DNA of 64,000 nt. It comes from Bacteroidia bacterium. Its GTDB lineage: Bacteria > Bacteroidota > Bacteroidia > Flavobacteriales > Schleiferiaceae. The translations under genes and the position numbers were made by a program. Under the pieces are notes generated by a model. It did not search any database. It was given only the letters and a program-made list of their open reading frames with translations, and was not told where the DNA came from. The stretch spans positions 124,001-188,000 of the forward strand of contig JAUHWL010000006.1 in the NCBI GenBank assembly GCA_030424545.1. Direction: 5' to 3'. This document shows positions 16,690 to 25,497 of the stretch, one piece after another; the stretch's first letter is position 1, and every line of letters begins with the position of its first letter.

Positions 16690-17049
16690 ATGAAAGCAAA
16701 AAAAATGATGACAGTTGTATGTGCCGTTTGTATGATGGTGTTTACGGCTCAGGCTCAACAAAAAGAAAACGGCAATAACAAAAACGCCAAAAGTGTAGCG
16801 CCACAAGAAACAAAGGTGAACATGAAAACTGAAAAAGCAGTTGAAGTGCCAATGCGCGGAACTGCTCCAGTACAAACAAGCACTATAACGGAACCAGTTG
16901 TAGCTCCGGTAGAAATAGCAACACCGGCCAAGGTAGAGGCTACCCCTGTTACAGAAACCAGAATGGAGGCTGTTACAGAAACAAACACAAATGCTGGTAG
17001 TAAATTAAAAGGTACGAAAGCAAAATCTAGCAATAGAGGTAAAAAATAA
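16690..17049 (+). CDS. Small secreted low-complexity protein
   Basis: A 119-residue protein with a signal peptide (cleaved near TAQAQQ, residues 19-22). The mature part is low-complexity, rich in Thr, Val, Pro, Glu, Lys and Asn, with imperfect VTET/VEATP/EAVTET repeats in residues 75-100, and a basic tail (KGTKAKSSNRGKK). No fold or family is recognised; it looks intrinsically disordered and may bind a polymer or the cell wall through its basic end. A sigma-54-like promoter sits 25-40 bases upstream and tauE follows 15 bases later on the same strand. Composition differs from the neighbouring genes, but codon use does not obviously mark it as foreign. Confidence 0.68.
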   Translation: MKAKKMMTVVCAVCMMVFTAQAQQKENGNNKNAKSVAPQETKVNMKTEKAVEVPMRGTAPVQTSTITEPVVAPVEIATPAKVEATPVTETRMEAVTETNTNAGSKLKGTKAKSSNRGKK

Positions 17050-17064
17050 AAATACATTTGCCCC

Positions 17065-17838
17065 ATGCAATATTCTGTGTGGGAAATGCTTTTAATTATT
17101 GGTGGCGGCTTTTTAGCCGGCATTATTAATACGCTAGCGGGTAATGGTTCTGCGATAACCTTACCCGTTTTGCTATTTCTAGGGCTAGATGCAAATGCTG
17201 CAAATGCCACTAATAGAGTGGGGGTGTTGCTTCAAACATTTACGGGTGTTGTTGCATTAAAGAAAACGCCAAGAACTAATATGCTAATTAAAAAGAGTTC
17301 TTGGTATTTTATACCCACAATTTTAGGTGCATTAGGTGGCGCTTGGTTGGCCGTAGATATACCCGAAAGTGTATTAAAAATAATCATCGGGCTTTTAATG
17401 GTTTTTGTTTTGATAACACTTTTGTTAAGGCCAAAAAAGTGGCTCATCAATACCGATCCTAGTAAAAACAAAAAGACGCTTTCGCAATGGCTCATTTTTT
17501 TTGCCATTGGGTTTTATGGAGGTTTTATACAAATGGGCATCGGTATATTAATTTTAAGCGCCCTTGTGCTTTTGGCAAATTATAGCTTAAAAGACAGTAA
17601 TATTATTAAGATAGTTGTGGCTTTGGTAATGATTATTCCTGCTTTTTTTATTTTCTTATGGAGTGGGCAAATACAATGGGCACCAGGGCTTTTACTTGCA
17701 TTAGGAACTACTTTGGGTTCATGGTTTAGTGTAAAGAAACTGTTGTTTCATCCGCAAGCTGCAACCTATATACGCTATTTGCTAATTGCCATTGTTTTGT
17801 TTGCACTAGGCAAATTGTTTTTGCCCTATTTTTTGTAG
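17065..17838 (+). CDS. Sulfite exporter TauE/SafE family protein
   Basis: A 257-residue inner-membrane protein with about eight helices in two halves, the typical pattern of TauE/SafE transporters of sulfur-containing anions and sulfonates. The first half has the conserved GGGFLAGIINTLAGNGSAITLP region (G-x-x-x-G, N-x-x-A-G) and the second half its repeat FFAIGFYGGFIQMGIGILILSAL near residues 145-165. It starts at ATG 17065, 15 bases after the secreted-protein gene, and may be co-transcribed. The next gene (phoH-like) has its own promoter. The actual substrate is not readable from sequence. Confidence 0.9.
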   Translation: MQYSVWEMLLIIGGGFLAGIINTLAGNGSAITLPVLLFLGLDANAANATNRVGVLLQTFTGVVALKKTPRTNMLIKKSSWYFIPTILGALGGAWLAVDIPESVLKIIIGLLMVFVLITLLLRPKKWLINTDPSKNKKTLSQWLIFFAIGFYGGFIQMGIGILILSALVLLANYSLKDSNIIKIVVALVMIIPAFFIFLWSGQIQWAPGLLLALGTTLGSWFSVKKLLFHPQAATYIRYLLIAIVLFALGKLFLPYFL

Positions 17839-17959
17839 CGCCTAAAAGGCATCTTAATTTTATGCAACGCAGAAATGTACAAATTATGATTGCGCGCAAG
17901 AGGAAGATTTATCAACACAAAAAATGTGTAAAATGTGGAAACTTCATTCTAATTTAATG

Positions 17960-17988
17960 TTGATGGTAGGCACGCTTTAATATCTTTC
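17960..17988 (+). promoter_or_regulatory. Bacteroidota-type promoter of the PhoH-like gene
   Basis: TTG (17960-17962), 18 bases, TATCTTTC (17981-17988) matches the -33/-7 pattern except for the last base. The start codon is at 18010, giving a leader of about 15 bases. Confidence 0.5.
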
Positions 17989-18009
17989 TGATACTTAAAT
18001 CTACAGAAC

Positions 18010-19362
18010 ATGCCAGCAAAGAAAACTGCGAAAAAAATATTTGTTTTAGACACCTCTGTAATTCTTTACGACCACAATGCCATTATGAATTTTGATGAAC
18101 ACAATGTGGTTATTCCTATTCCGGTGCTTGAAGAATTGGATGAATTTAAAAAAGGACACGATAGTAAAAACTACGAAGCCCGAGAATTTATACGCTTCAT
18201 CGACAAAAAAACGGGAAGTAAATCGCTTACCGAATGGATTAGCATGAATGGCCCTAAGCGCGGTAAGTTTAAGGTGGTGATGGATACAGAAAACCCAACC
18301 ATGGATGCCGTAAAGATTTATAGCGGCAATAAAATGGATCATAAAATTTTAAATGTTGCCTTGCGTGTTCAAAGTGATGAGGCAGAATCTAATGTTATTT
18401 TAGTCTCTAAAGACATCAATCTACGTTTAAAAGCCAAGGCATTAAATTTAGCCGCAGAAGATTATCAAACAGGAAAAGTTGCGGCTTTAGAACACCTCTA
18501 TACAGGAAAAGAAACTGTAACAGCTATACCACAAAAAGTAATAGATAAGCTTTATCAAGAGCATTATGTGCCGGTAGAAGATTTAAGTGCAAAATCTTTG
18601 GAAAAAATAAAATTTACACCCAATAAATTCTACATATTTAAAAGTTCACGCAGTTCTGGGTTGGGTTGTTACAACCCAATTTTAGACAGAATAGATCACG
18701 TAGAAAAGCGCGGATATTATGGTGTAAAGCCTCGTAATGCCGAGCAAACGTTTGCCTTGCATGCCATTTTAAATCCAGAAATTAAATTGGTGAGTTTAAC
18801 AGGTGTAGCCGGAACGGGTAAAACACTTTTGGCATTGGCCGGTAGTTTAGAACAACGCAGAAATTTCCGCCAAATTTACCTAGCCCGCCCAATTGTGCCT
18901 TTGAGCAACAAAGACATTGGCTTTTTGCCGGGTGATGCCGAGCAAAAAATAAACCCTTATATGCAGCCCTTGTGGGATAATTTAAAGTTTATAAAAAATC
19001 AATTTAGCGAGCACGATAAAAGCTACAAGCAAATTGATGAAATGGTAGAGCAAGAAAAAATTGTAATTACCCCGTTGGCCTACATCCGCGGACGCAGCTT
19101 AAGCAACATTATTTTTATTGTAGATGAGGCCCAAAACCTAACGCCCCACGAAGTAAAAACCATTATTACCCGTGCAGGCGAAAACAGCAAATTTATTTTT
19201 ACGGGCGATGTTCGCCAGATAGATTCTCCCTATTTGGATGAAGAGAGCAACGGCCTCAGTTATTTGGTAGATAAATTAAAAGGCAATCCTCTTTATGCAC
19301 ACATTACTTTAGAAAAAGGGGAGCGGAGTGAATTGGCGAACTTGGCGAATAATTTATTGTAA
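18010..19362 (+). CDS. PIN-PhoH fusion (PhoH2-type) ATPase/RNase
   Basis: A 450-residue fusion of an N-terminal PIN nuclease domain (about 1-150; FVLDTSVILYDHNA gives the first acidic residue, then EELDEFKK and KDINLRLKAKAL) with a C-terminal PhoH NTPase (about 240-450). The NTPase has Walker A GVAGTGKTLLALA, Walker B IFIVDEAQN and the TGDVRQID motif of PhoH proteins. PhoH2 enzymes act as RNA helicase/RNase pairs that unwind and cut RNA. The gene has its own upstream promoter and is followed, eight bases later, by a small outer-membrane barrel gene. The family is certain; its cellular role in this lineage is not known. Confidence 0.95.
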   Translation: MPAKKTAKKIFVLDTSVILYDHNAIMNFDEHNVVIPIPVLEELDEFKKGHDSKNYEAREFIRFIDKKTGSKSLTEWISMNGPKRGKFKVVMDTENPTMDAVKIYSGNKMDHKILNVALRVQSDEAESNVILVSKDINLRLKAKALNLAAEDYQTGKVAALEHLYTGKETVTAIPQKVIDKLYQEHYVPVEDLSAKSLEKIKFTPNKFYIFKSSRSSGLGCYNPILDRIDHVEKRGYYGVKPRNAEQTFALHAILNPEIKLVSLTGVAGTGKTLLALAGSLEQRRNFRQIYLARPIVPLSNKDIGFLPGDAEQKINPYMQPLWDNLKFIKNQFSEHDKSYKQIDEMVEQEKIVITPLAYIRGRSLSNIIFIVDEAQNLTPHEVKTIITRAGENSKFIFTGDVRQIDSPYLDEESNGLSYLVDKLKGNPLYAHITLEKGERSELANLANNLL

Positions 19363-19369
19363 ATAGAAA

Positions 19370-20068
19370 ATGAAAAAAATAGTTTTTGTTGGGTGTGCGG
19401 TTTGCCTCCTTCTTTTAACTATAAAAAGCCAAAACCAAAAGTTTGAAGTTGGCGTAACTGGTGCAGCTGGTGCATCTTCATTACTGATTGGGCCTGATGC
19501 AAGTGGTACATTTGGATTTGTTTATAAACCCAAATTTGCTTACTCATTTGGAGTTTCATTTCAATATAATTTTAATGAATTTTTCGGGTTGGTTATAAAT
19601 CCGAACTATTTAAGAAAAGGAGGCCAATTAGATGGCGAGTTTAGAGATGGCCTAGGAAATTCATTAGGAACACATTCTGTTGTAAAAAATTTTAATTACT
19701 TCTCAACGCCATTTTTGGCGCGTTTTACTTTTGGGAAAAATGTAAGGTTTTTTGCGAATGCTGGTGGTTACTTTGGCTATCTAATTAATCAGATTTCTGT
19801 TTATCCTGATATTTATGGATCCAATTTTCCAGAAGTAAACAATGAAATTGATAATACTGAAAATTGGGATAGATTTGATTTTGGTCTTTCAACTGGTGTT
19901 GGTATTATTATTCCGTTAGGAGAATCTTTTAGTTTGAGCGTAGAGCTGCGAGATAATTTTGGTTTGAAAGATATTAGTAAAAATGGTGGGCTAATAAATA
20001 CAACAGACACTTGGTCTAACAACATTGCTTATTTACAAGTAGGCTTTGCATATGGATTTGGTGGGTGA
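19370..20068 (+). CDS. Outer-membrane beta-barrel protein (porin family)
   Basis: A 232-residue protein with a signal peptide at the N-terminus (cleaved near residue 20, after IKSQ) followed by alternating amphipathic strands typical of an eight-stranded barrel. Strands such as AYSFGVSFQYNFNEFFGLVI and FNYFSTPFLARFTFGKNV are separated by short turns, and the last strand is IAYLQVGFAYGFGG (the C-terminal residue is Gly, not Phe). It belongs to the broad PorT/OmpW-like barrel group of Bacteroidota, whose members have many functions. It follows the PhoH-like gene by seven bases, so the two may be transcribed together. A strong bidirectional terminator follows. Confidence 0.8.
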   Translation: MKKIVFVGCAVCLLLLTIKSQNQKFEVGVTGAAGASSLLIGPDASGTFGFVYKPKFAYSFGVSFQYNFNEFFGLVINPNYLRKGGQLDGEFRDGLGNSLGTHSVVKNFNYFSTPFLARFTFGKNVRFFANAGGYFGYLINQISVYPDIYGSNFPEVNNEIDNTENWDRFDFGLSTGVGIIIPLGESFSLSVELRDNFGLKDISKNGGLINTTDTWSNNIAYLQVGFAYGFGG

Positions 20069-20086
20069 TTAAAAATAAATGAAAGC

Positions 20087-20119
20087 AAAAAAAACGCGAG
20101 CCATCGGCTCGCGTTTTTT
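20087..20119. terminator. Bidirectional Rho-independent terminator
   Basis: A stem of up to 14 bp, including ACGCGAGCC/GGCTCGCGT with a three-base loop, has an A-run before and a T-run after. It separates the barrel gene (stop at 20068) from the convergent BNR-repeat gene ending at 20139. Confidence 0.9.
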
Positions 20120-20138
20120 ATCAACCCTATGTTTTAAC

Positions 20139-23100
20139 TTATTCTGGCAAATCGCCTCTTAAATAAGGAGCCCCTTCTTCGTAAAGTTGAGCTTTAATGG
20201 TTTGAGCTTTAGCCATGATGTCTTGCAATTCTGTGCGTACATCGGGCAAAGCGGCTTTTACCATTTCTAAGTCTTGTTTTTGTGTTCCTGTGGGTTCTGC
20301 GGTAGTGTACCAGCTCGCCCAGGCGGTTAATCCTAAACGGTCTCCCAATCCAGGTAAAACAGCTTGCTCGCGTTTTTTCAAACTACCATCGCCATTAAGC
20401 ACAATGTTTACTTCTTCTAATCTTACTTCTAATTTTCTTAGTAAGCTTAGGTGCTCATAGCTTGTGCCGGCAGTGTTTCTTGCCGCAGCTTTTAAGTGCT
20501 CTACAAGTGTGTTGGTTTCTTTGTAGTATTCATCTACAGCAGAGTATTCGCGGCCAACGGCATCAATTTCTTTTTGAAATGCCAATTGTTCTTCTTTTTT
20601 GTTGTTGGGCAGCGTGTTGTTGTTAAGGTGTTTTATTTTAAAATTTTGTGGACCTACAAGTGGGCTTATTTCACCATTTACGCTTTGGTAAATAGAAACG
20701 GTATAATTTCCTTCGGGCGCAAAAAACGCATTGTCGGCATTGGTTTTGGGTGCATTTCTGGTGTTTAGTTCCATGTTGCTTCCGTAGCGGCCATCCCAAG
20801 TAAAGCGTTGTAAACCGCTGCTGTAGCTCGTTGAGATTCTTCTAATTTCTTCGCCTAAAGCATTGCTGATAGAAAAAATGAGATAATTGCTTTCTTCGGC
20901 ATCTTCAGCTCTAATTTCTTCTGCACTTGGGTATTCTATTGGCGATTGATCTTTCTCCTTGGCTTTTCGCTGTTGTTTTAAAGATTTTGGGGTTTCTTTA
21001 ATATAGTATGTAAAGGTTGCGCCAATGTCAGGGTTATCTGCAGTGTAGTATTGTGTGCCTTTGTAGTCTATGCCACCAACGCTACTTCTGTTAAACAGCA
21101 AACCATCTTTAATAGGGAAGATGTATGCATCGCTTTCTAAATTTTCGTTGGTTAAGGAGCGCAATGGGCTATAATCATCTAAGATGTAGAATCCTCTACC
21201 AAAAGTGCCCAATACCAAATCGTTTTCTCTGCGTTGGATGTCAAGATCTCTAACAGCAATGGTAGGTAGGCCACCAGCAAGTTGTTTCCAGTTTTTGCCT
21301 CCATCTAGCGTAAAATACACGCCAAATTCTGTTCCTACAAAAAGTAAATCGGGGTTAACGTGATCTTCTGCTAACGCATAAATAGAACCTCTTTCTGGCA
21401 AATTGCCAGCAATGTTGCTCCAAGAGCCGCCCTTGTTGCTGCTCTTTAAAACGTAGGGTTTAAAATCTCCGTTTTTGTGGTTGTTAAACACCGCGTAAAC
21501 TACGTTTTCGTCATGCAAACTTGGTTTTAAATCTTGTACATACGTTCTGTCTGGTATGCCTGTAAACGATTTGTAGGTTTTCCATTCGCCACCATCGTTG
21601 CTGCTTACGTGTATTAAGCCATCGTCTGTACCAGCATACAAAAGGCCCTTTGTTTTTGGCGATTCGTATAAGGAAACAATGTTCCCGTAAATGGTGGTGC
21701 TTTTGTGGTAAGCTATGGCATCCATGCTCCAAACTTTATCCATTACAGGCAAAGTGTTACGGTCTATTTTCTGGCTTAAATCATCGCTAATCACAGTCCA
21801 ATTGTTTCCTCTATCTGTGCTTTTAAAAACCTTGTTTGCGGCAAAATAAAGAGTTTTGTTATCGTGCGGAGAAATCAGTAATGGGGCATCCCAATTCCAA
21901 ACATGTGGGTCTTCACCGGGTCCGGGTTGAGGTTGAATGGGCACGCGTTCTCCACTTTTTCTATCAAATCTTACTAACCAGCCATATTGAGCTTGGGCGT
22001 AAACAATGTTTGGTTCTGTGGGGTCTATTTGGCTTTCAAATCCATCGCCACCGTTGGTTACAACCCAATCTTCGTTAACAATACCGCGCCTGTAAATAGT
22101 TTGGCTTGGGCCACCTAAACTATTATTGTCTTGGGTGCCGCCATAAACGTTGTAAAACGGTTCGGCATTATCTACCGCTACTCTATAAAACTGTATGGTT
22201 GGCAAATTTGCACTCCAGTTCCAGCTGTTCATATTGTCCCATGTTTGGTATAATCCACCATCACAACCCCAAATCATGTTGTCTGGGTTTTCGGGGTTTA
22301 TCCACATACAGTGGTTATCTACGTGCTTGTATCTTTCGGGAATTCTTTCAAAAGATTTTCCGCCATCGTAACTTACCTGTCCGTACGTATCCATGCTAAA
22401 AATGGTGTTTAAATCATGTGGGCTAGCGTAAATTTCTACGTAATAATTTCCGCTTGTGCTATGGTTGCTTTGTTTGCTCCAATTTAAACCTCTATTAGTG
22501 CTTTTGTAAAATCCACTTTCTTCTATCAATGCATAAACAACATCTGGGTTTACGGGAGAAATAGCTAAAGAGATTCTACCAACATCGCCTCCAGGAAGGC
22601 CGCTACTTAACTTTTCGAAGGTTTTACCGCCATCGGTGCTTTTATAAACAGCGCTTTCTGGGCCACCAGAAATGTAGGTCCACACGTGGCGTCTGCGTTG
22701 GTGCGCTGTAGCATAAATAACATCGGGGTTTCTTGGGTCTAGATGAACCTCGTTAATCCCAGTGTTTTCAGAAATTTCTAAAATATTATTCCAGGTTTTG
22801 CCGCCATCTTCTGTTTTGTACAATCCGCGTTCTCCGCCTTTGCTCCAAAGAGGCCCGTATGCGGCAACATAAACAACATTGCTGTTGCGCGGGTCTATCT
22901 TAATCATACCAATATGCTCCGAAGTTTTTAGTCCCATATTGGTAAAACTTTGTCCGCCATCTACACTTTTGTAAACACCGTCTCCGTAGGCTACAGAACG
23001 TTGATTGTTGTTTTCGCCCGTACCTACCCATAAGGTGTTTTCGTTGTTTGGGTCTATAGTTATGCAACCAATAGAGTAGGAGCCGTAATTATCGAAAATA

Positions 23101-23369
23101 GGCTGGTAAGTAGTACCGTTGTTTGTGGTTTTAAATACACCGCCACTGGCTATGGCTAAGTAATACTCGTTAAAATTGTTTGGGTTTACGGCAATATCAG
23201 CTATTCTACCGCTGGTAGTGGCAGGCCCAATATTTCTAAATTTTAAGGCAGAAAGCGAAGTTTTTTCGAGCGAAGTTTTTTCAGGTTCGGCTTCTTTTTT
23301 CTTGTTTTTTTGACCGTACGTAGGCAAGCTTAACGCAGCGATACAAATGAGAGTAACAATTTTTTTCAT
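20139..23369 (-). CDS. Secreted BNR/sortilin-like repeat protein
   Basis: A 1076-residue secreted protein with an N-terminal signal peptide (MKKIVTLICIAALSLPTYGQ) and a charged spacer. The main part is a beta-propeller of Asp-box (BNR) repeats, for example YKSTDGGKTFEKL, YKTEDGGKTWNNI, FKSTDRGNNWTVI, LKSSNKGGSWS and FTLDGGKNWKQL, as in VPS10/sortilin-like domains. Residues 780-950 form a beta-rich, FlgD-like segment (YSSGLQRFTWDGRYGSN), and the C-terminus is helical. It resembles proteins called glycosyl hydrolase in many genomes, but no catalytic residues are visible. It is the last gene of a four-gene envelope block and probably binds or displays something at the cell surface. Confidence 0.88.
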   Translation of the reverse strand: MKKIVTLICIAALSLPTYGQKNKKKEAEPEKTSLEKTSLSALKFRNIGPATTSGRIADIAVNPNNFNEYYLAIASGGVFKTTNNGTTYQPIFDNYGSYSIGCITIDPNNENTLWVGTGENNNQRSVAYGDGVYKSVDGGQSFTNMGLKTSEHIGMIKIDPRNSNVVYVAAYGPLWSKGGERGLYKTEDGGKTWNNILEISENTGINEVHLDPRNPDVIYATAHQRRRHVWTYISGGPESAVYKSTDGGKTFEKLSSGLPGGDVGRISLAISPVNPDVVYALIEESGFYKSTNRGLNWSKQSNHSTSGNYYVEIYASPHDLNTIFSMDTYGQVSYDGGKSFERIPERYKHVDNHCMWINPENPDNMIWGCDGGLYQTWDNMNSWNWSANLPTIQFYRVAVDNAEPFYNVYGGTQDNNSLGGPSQTIYRRGIVNEDWVVTNGGDGFESQIDPTEPNIVYAQAQYGWLVRFDRKSGERVPIQPQPGPGEDPHVWNWDAPLLISPHDNKTLYFAANKVFKSTDRGNNWTVISDDLSQKIDRNTLPVMDKVWSMDAIAYHKSTTIYGNIVSLYESPKTKGLLYAGTDDGLIHVSSNDGGEWKTYKSFTGIPDRTYVQDLKPSLHDENVVYAVFNNHKNGDFKPYVLKSSNKGGSWSNIAGNLPERGSIYALAEDHVNPDLLFVGTEFGVYFTLDGGKNWKQLAGGLPTIAVRDLDIQRRENDLVLGTFGRGFYILDDYSPLRSLTNENLESDAYIFPIKDGLLFNRSSVGGIDYKGTQYYTADNPDIGATFTYYIKETPKSLKQQRKAKEKDQSPIEYPSAEEIRAEDAEESNYLIFSISNALGEEIRRISTSYSSGLQRFTWDGRYGSNMELNTRNAPKTNADNAFFAPEGNYTVSIYQSVNGEISPLVGPQNFKIKHLNNNTLPNNKKEEQLAFQKEIDAVGREYSAVDEYYKETNTLVEHLKAAARNTAGTSYEHLSLLRKLEVRLEEVNIVLNGDGSLKKREQAVLPGLGDRLGLTAWASWYTTAEPTGTQKQDLEMVKAALPDVRTELQDIMAKAQTIKAQLYEEGAPYLRGDLPE

Positions 23370-23374
23370 ATAAA

Positions 23375-24046
23375 TTATTTGTTAGTGTTTGCAAAAAGAC
23401 CAAAAGCTAATTGGAAGCCAATAAAGAAATTTTTGCCGTTTGTTTCTGTTAAAGGTTTGTAAATGTTATTGATGCTGTAGGCCATTTTAAGGCTAAAATC
23501 TGCCCAGAGTAATTTATAGCCTGTTGTTATGCCGTATTCTATGGCCAGCATGTGATTGTTTTGCATTGCGTAAAGCTGGTCCTCATCATTATAAATTTGA
23601 CCTGTTACACTGTTTTTTGTTAAATAATGGGCAGAACGTGGTACATTATACAGGTAGCCAAGTTTTGCCGTTTGATAATACCTAGAACTTTTTATGGGTG
23701 AAAGCTGATAGAGTGCAAAAATTCCAAACGAATTGTATTGGATGTTTAAGTTTCCTTCAACATCATTTTGTTTCATATTCTGGGCAAAGCTAGAAGTTTT
23801 GTATTCTACCAATACACCACTCTTTTGGCCTTTATAGCCCGCAATAGCACCAAATTGAAAAGCAGAATTGTAGCCTTTATTGGCTGGAGGTTGTAAGGAA
23901 TCTGGATTGTAAATTTTAGTTATATAATCATATCCAACCATGGCAGAAGGCGCAATAAAAAAACCCTGCTGTTGGCTTAAAGCTTTAAAGCTGATAAGCA
24001 AACAAAATAAAATGAAGATGTATTGAGAAAAGTGCATTTGGCTCAA
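23375..24046 (-). CDS. Hypothetical outer-membrane barrel protein
   Basis: A 223-residue predicted outer-membrane protein: signal peptide with cleavage near residue 25 (FKALSQ), then repeated amphipathic strands such as YNSAFQFGAIAGYKG, GVLVEYKTSSFAQNMK and a final LAFGLFANTNK. I recognise the barrel pattern but not a family. It starts at MSQ or at MHF (residue 4); MSQ has been given. It sits between the FadL-like gene (20 bases) and the BNR-repeat gene (five bases) on the minus strand. Together with its neighbours it looks like part of one envelope operon. Confidence 0.72.
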   Translation of the reverse strand: MSQMHFSQYIFILFCLLISFKALSQQQGFFIAPSAMVGYDYITKIYNPDSLQPPANKGYNSAFQFGAIAGYKGQKSGVLVEYKTSSFAQNMKQNDVEGNLNIQYNSFGIFALYQLSPIKSSRYYQTAKLGYLYNVPRSAHYLTKNSVTGQIYNDEDQLYAMQNNHMLAIEYGITTGYKLLWADFSLKMAYSINNIYKPLTETNGKNFFIGFQLAFGLFANTNK

Positions 24047-24066
24047 ATATATAAAACAACCTTGTT

Positions 24067-25494
24067 CTATAATTTAAAACTTGCGCTTATAATAAGGGGC
24101 TTTCTTTGTATGGTTTGGTAGGCAGGTTCTACCATTTCTGGTGAGTAAGGATAGTAATTATAGGCTTGAGTTTGAACAGAATATGCCAAATCAATATTAA
24201 ATTTATTTGTTCTATACCCCATGCCTAACGCAATGGTTGTTTGTGTGCCATCTTGTTCAGAAAAATTGTACGGGTTGCTAAACCAGCTGTATCCTCCTCT
24301 TATAAAGATATTTCGTAAACGAATCTCGGCTCCAAATTTTATACTGTGTTGGTTTAGTAAAAATTCTTTTATATCTGAATTTAAATAGCTTAGATCATTA
24401 TTTCCTGTTCTTGACCATTTGGTGGGTATAAAGGTGTAATCTAAACTTACCAAGCCGCTTTTATTAAACACATAGGCTAAACCCAAGTTTGTTTGTGGGG
24501 CTGTTTGTATTCCGTATATAAAATCTTCATCAGGTTCGTAAAGTGCTTTTACATCTTCTAGAGAAATAAAGTCTGAAACAACGGATGTACTGTAGGTTTG
24601 AGTTATGCTAAACCAGCTTGGTGAGAAAACGCTTGCCCCTATTCTAAAGTTGGGAGTGGGTCTATAAATAGCTCCGGCTTTTATGTTTATTCCAACACCT
24701 TGATTGGTAAAATCTTCAAACCACTTTAAGCCATTTATTACACCACCTTCATAACCAGTTTCAGCAAAATAGTAAGAGCTTTTGTAAGAATAGATTGGAA
24801 TATTTAGCGAAGCGCCCAAATAAATTTTATCGTTTTTATGCGCACCTAGGCTTATGCTAATTTCATCAAACCGTCCTTTTATTTCTTCGCGCCAAAGTTG
24901 TGTTGTAGTGTTAAATTTTGCTTGTGAACTATAAGAATTATCAGGTTCGTCATCCATTAAAAAAGTCTCAAAAGCAAGTAATTCATACACCAAGCCATTT
25001 TCTAATAGTTGTGTGGGCGGAGTGCCATTTGCATTGTAAATCCAATTTTCTAATACGGTAGAATTTGGGTTTATGCCGTAAGCTTCTTGTACTTGGTTTA
25101 ATTGATGATTTTTATTAAATGATATTCCAAAACTGAAGACAAATTCATTTTCTTCTGAAACATTTGTTTTTACATAACCAATGTTATTGAAAAGAAAAGT
25201 ATTGCTTTTTTCTAAAATGGTTTCATCATAATAAACAGAGTTTACCGTGTTGGTTCCCAAACCTAAGCTTAACCCAAACTCATCGTGCCTAAAAACAGCA
25301 ATTGCGGCAGGGTTTAGATGTACACTGCTAAAGTCATTACCTAAGGCGGTAAACGCACCGGCTGTTCCCATAAAACGGGCGGTACCCATTTGTATAGGAG
25401 CGTTCATATTTACAATGTCGTTTATATTCTGACAAACTGCAGATGTAGAAAAAATGCCAAGTAAAAAGAATAAATAATTGATTTTTACCTTCAT
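24067..25494 (-). CDS. OmpP1/FadL family outer-membrane protein
   Basis: A 475-residue beta-barrel of the OmpP1/FadL/TodX family, which takes hydrophobic compounds such as fatty acids through the outer membrane. The signal peptide ends near CQN (residue 22), and the N-terminal hatch contains the NPA-type motif in SSVHLNPAAIAVFRH near residue 60. The rest shows about fourteen amphipathic strands, ending KPLIISASFKL. Between the hatch and the barrel are surface loops without special features. It lies three bases downstream of the Gly/Tyr-rich lipoprotein gene, so they are almost certainly co-transcribed. Confidence 0.88.
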   Translation of the reverse strand: MKVKINYLFFLLGIFSTSAVCQNINDIVNMNAPIQMGTARFMGTAGAFTALGNDFSSVHLNPAAIAVFRHDEFGLSLGLGTNTVNSVYYDETILEKSNTFLFNNIGYVKTNVSEENEFVFSFGISFNKNHQLNQVQEAYGINPNSTVLENWIYNANGTPPTQLLENGLVYELLAFETFLMDDEPDNSYSSQAKFNTTTQLWREEIKGRFDEISISLGAHKNDKIYLGASLNIPIYSYKSSYYFAETGYEGGVINGLKWFEDFTNQGVGINIKAGAIYRPTPNFRIGASVFSPSWFSITQTYSTSVVSDFISLEDVKALYEPDEDFIYGIQTAPQTNLGLAYVFNKSGLVSLDYTFIPTKWSRTGNNDLSYLNSDIKEFLLNQHSIKFGAEIRLRNIFIRGGYSWFSNPYNFSEQDGTQTTIALGMGYRTNKFNIDLAYSVQTQAYNYYPYSPEMVEPAYQTIQRKPLIISASFKL

Positions 25495-25497
25495 TAA

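Noticed and set aside
16755..17210. A 151-residue minus-strand open frame over the small secreted gene and the start of tauE
   Set aside because: It is the mirror of two well-supported plus-strand genes; its sequence is low-complexity with no signal, and the sense gene has a signal peptide and promoter.
17839..17865. Terminator after tauE (GCCT...AGGC)
   Set aside because: Very short stem and no clear T-run; kept out of the list.
20139..23369. Naming the BNR-repeat protein a glycosyl hydrolase
   Set aside because: Only Asp-box propeller repeats are visible; no catalytic acid residues of a known hydrolase family were found.
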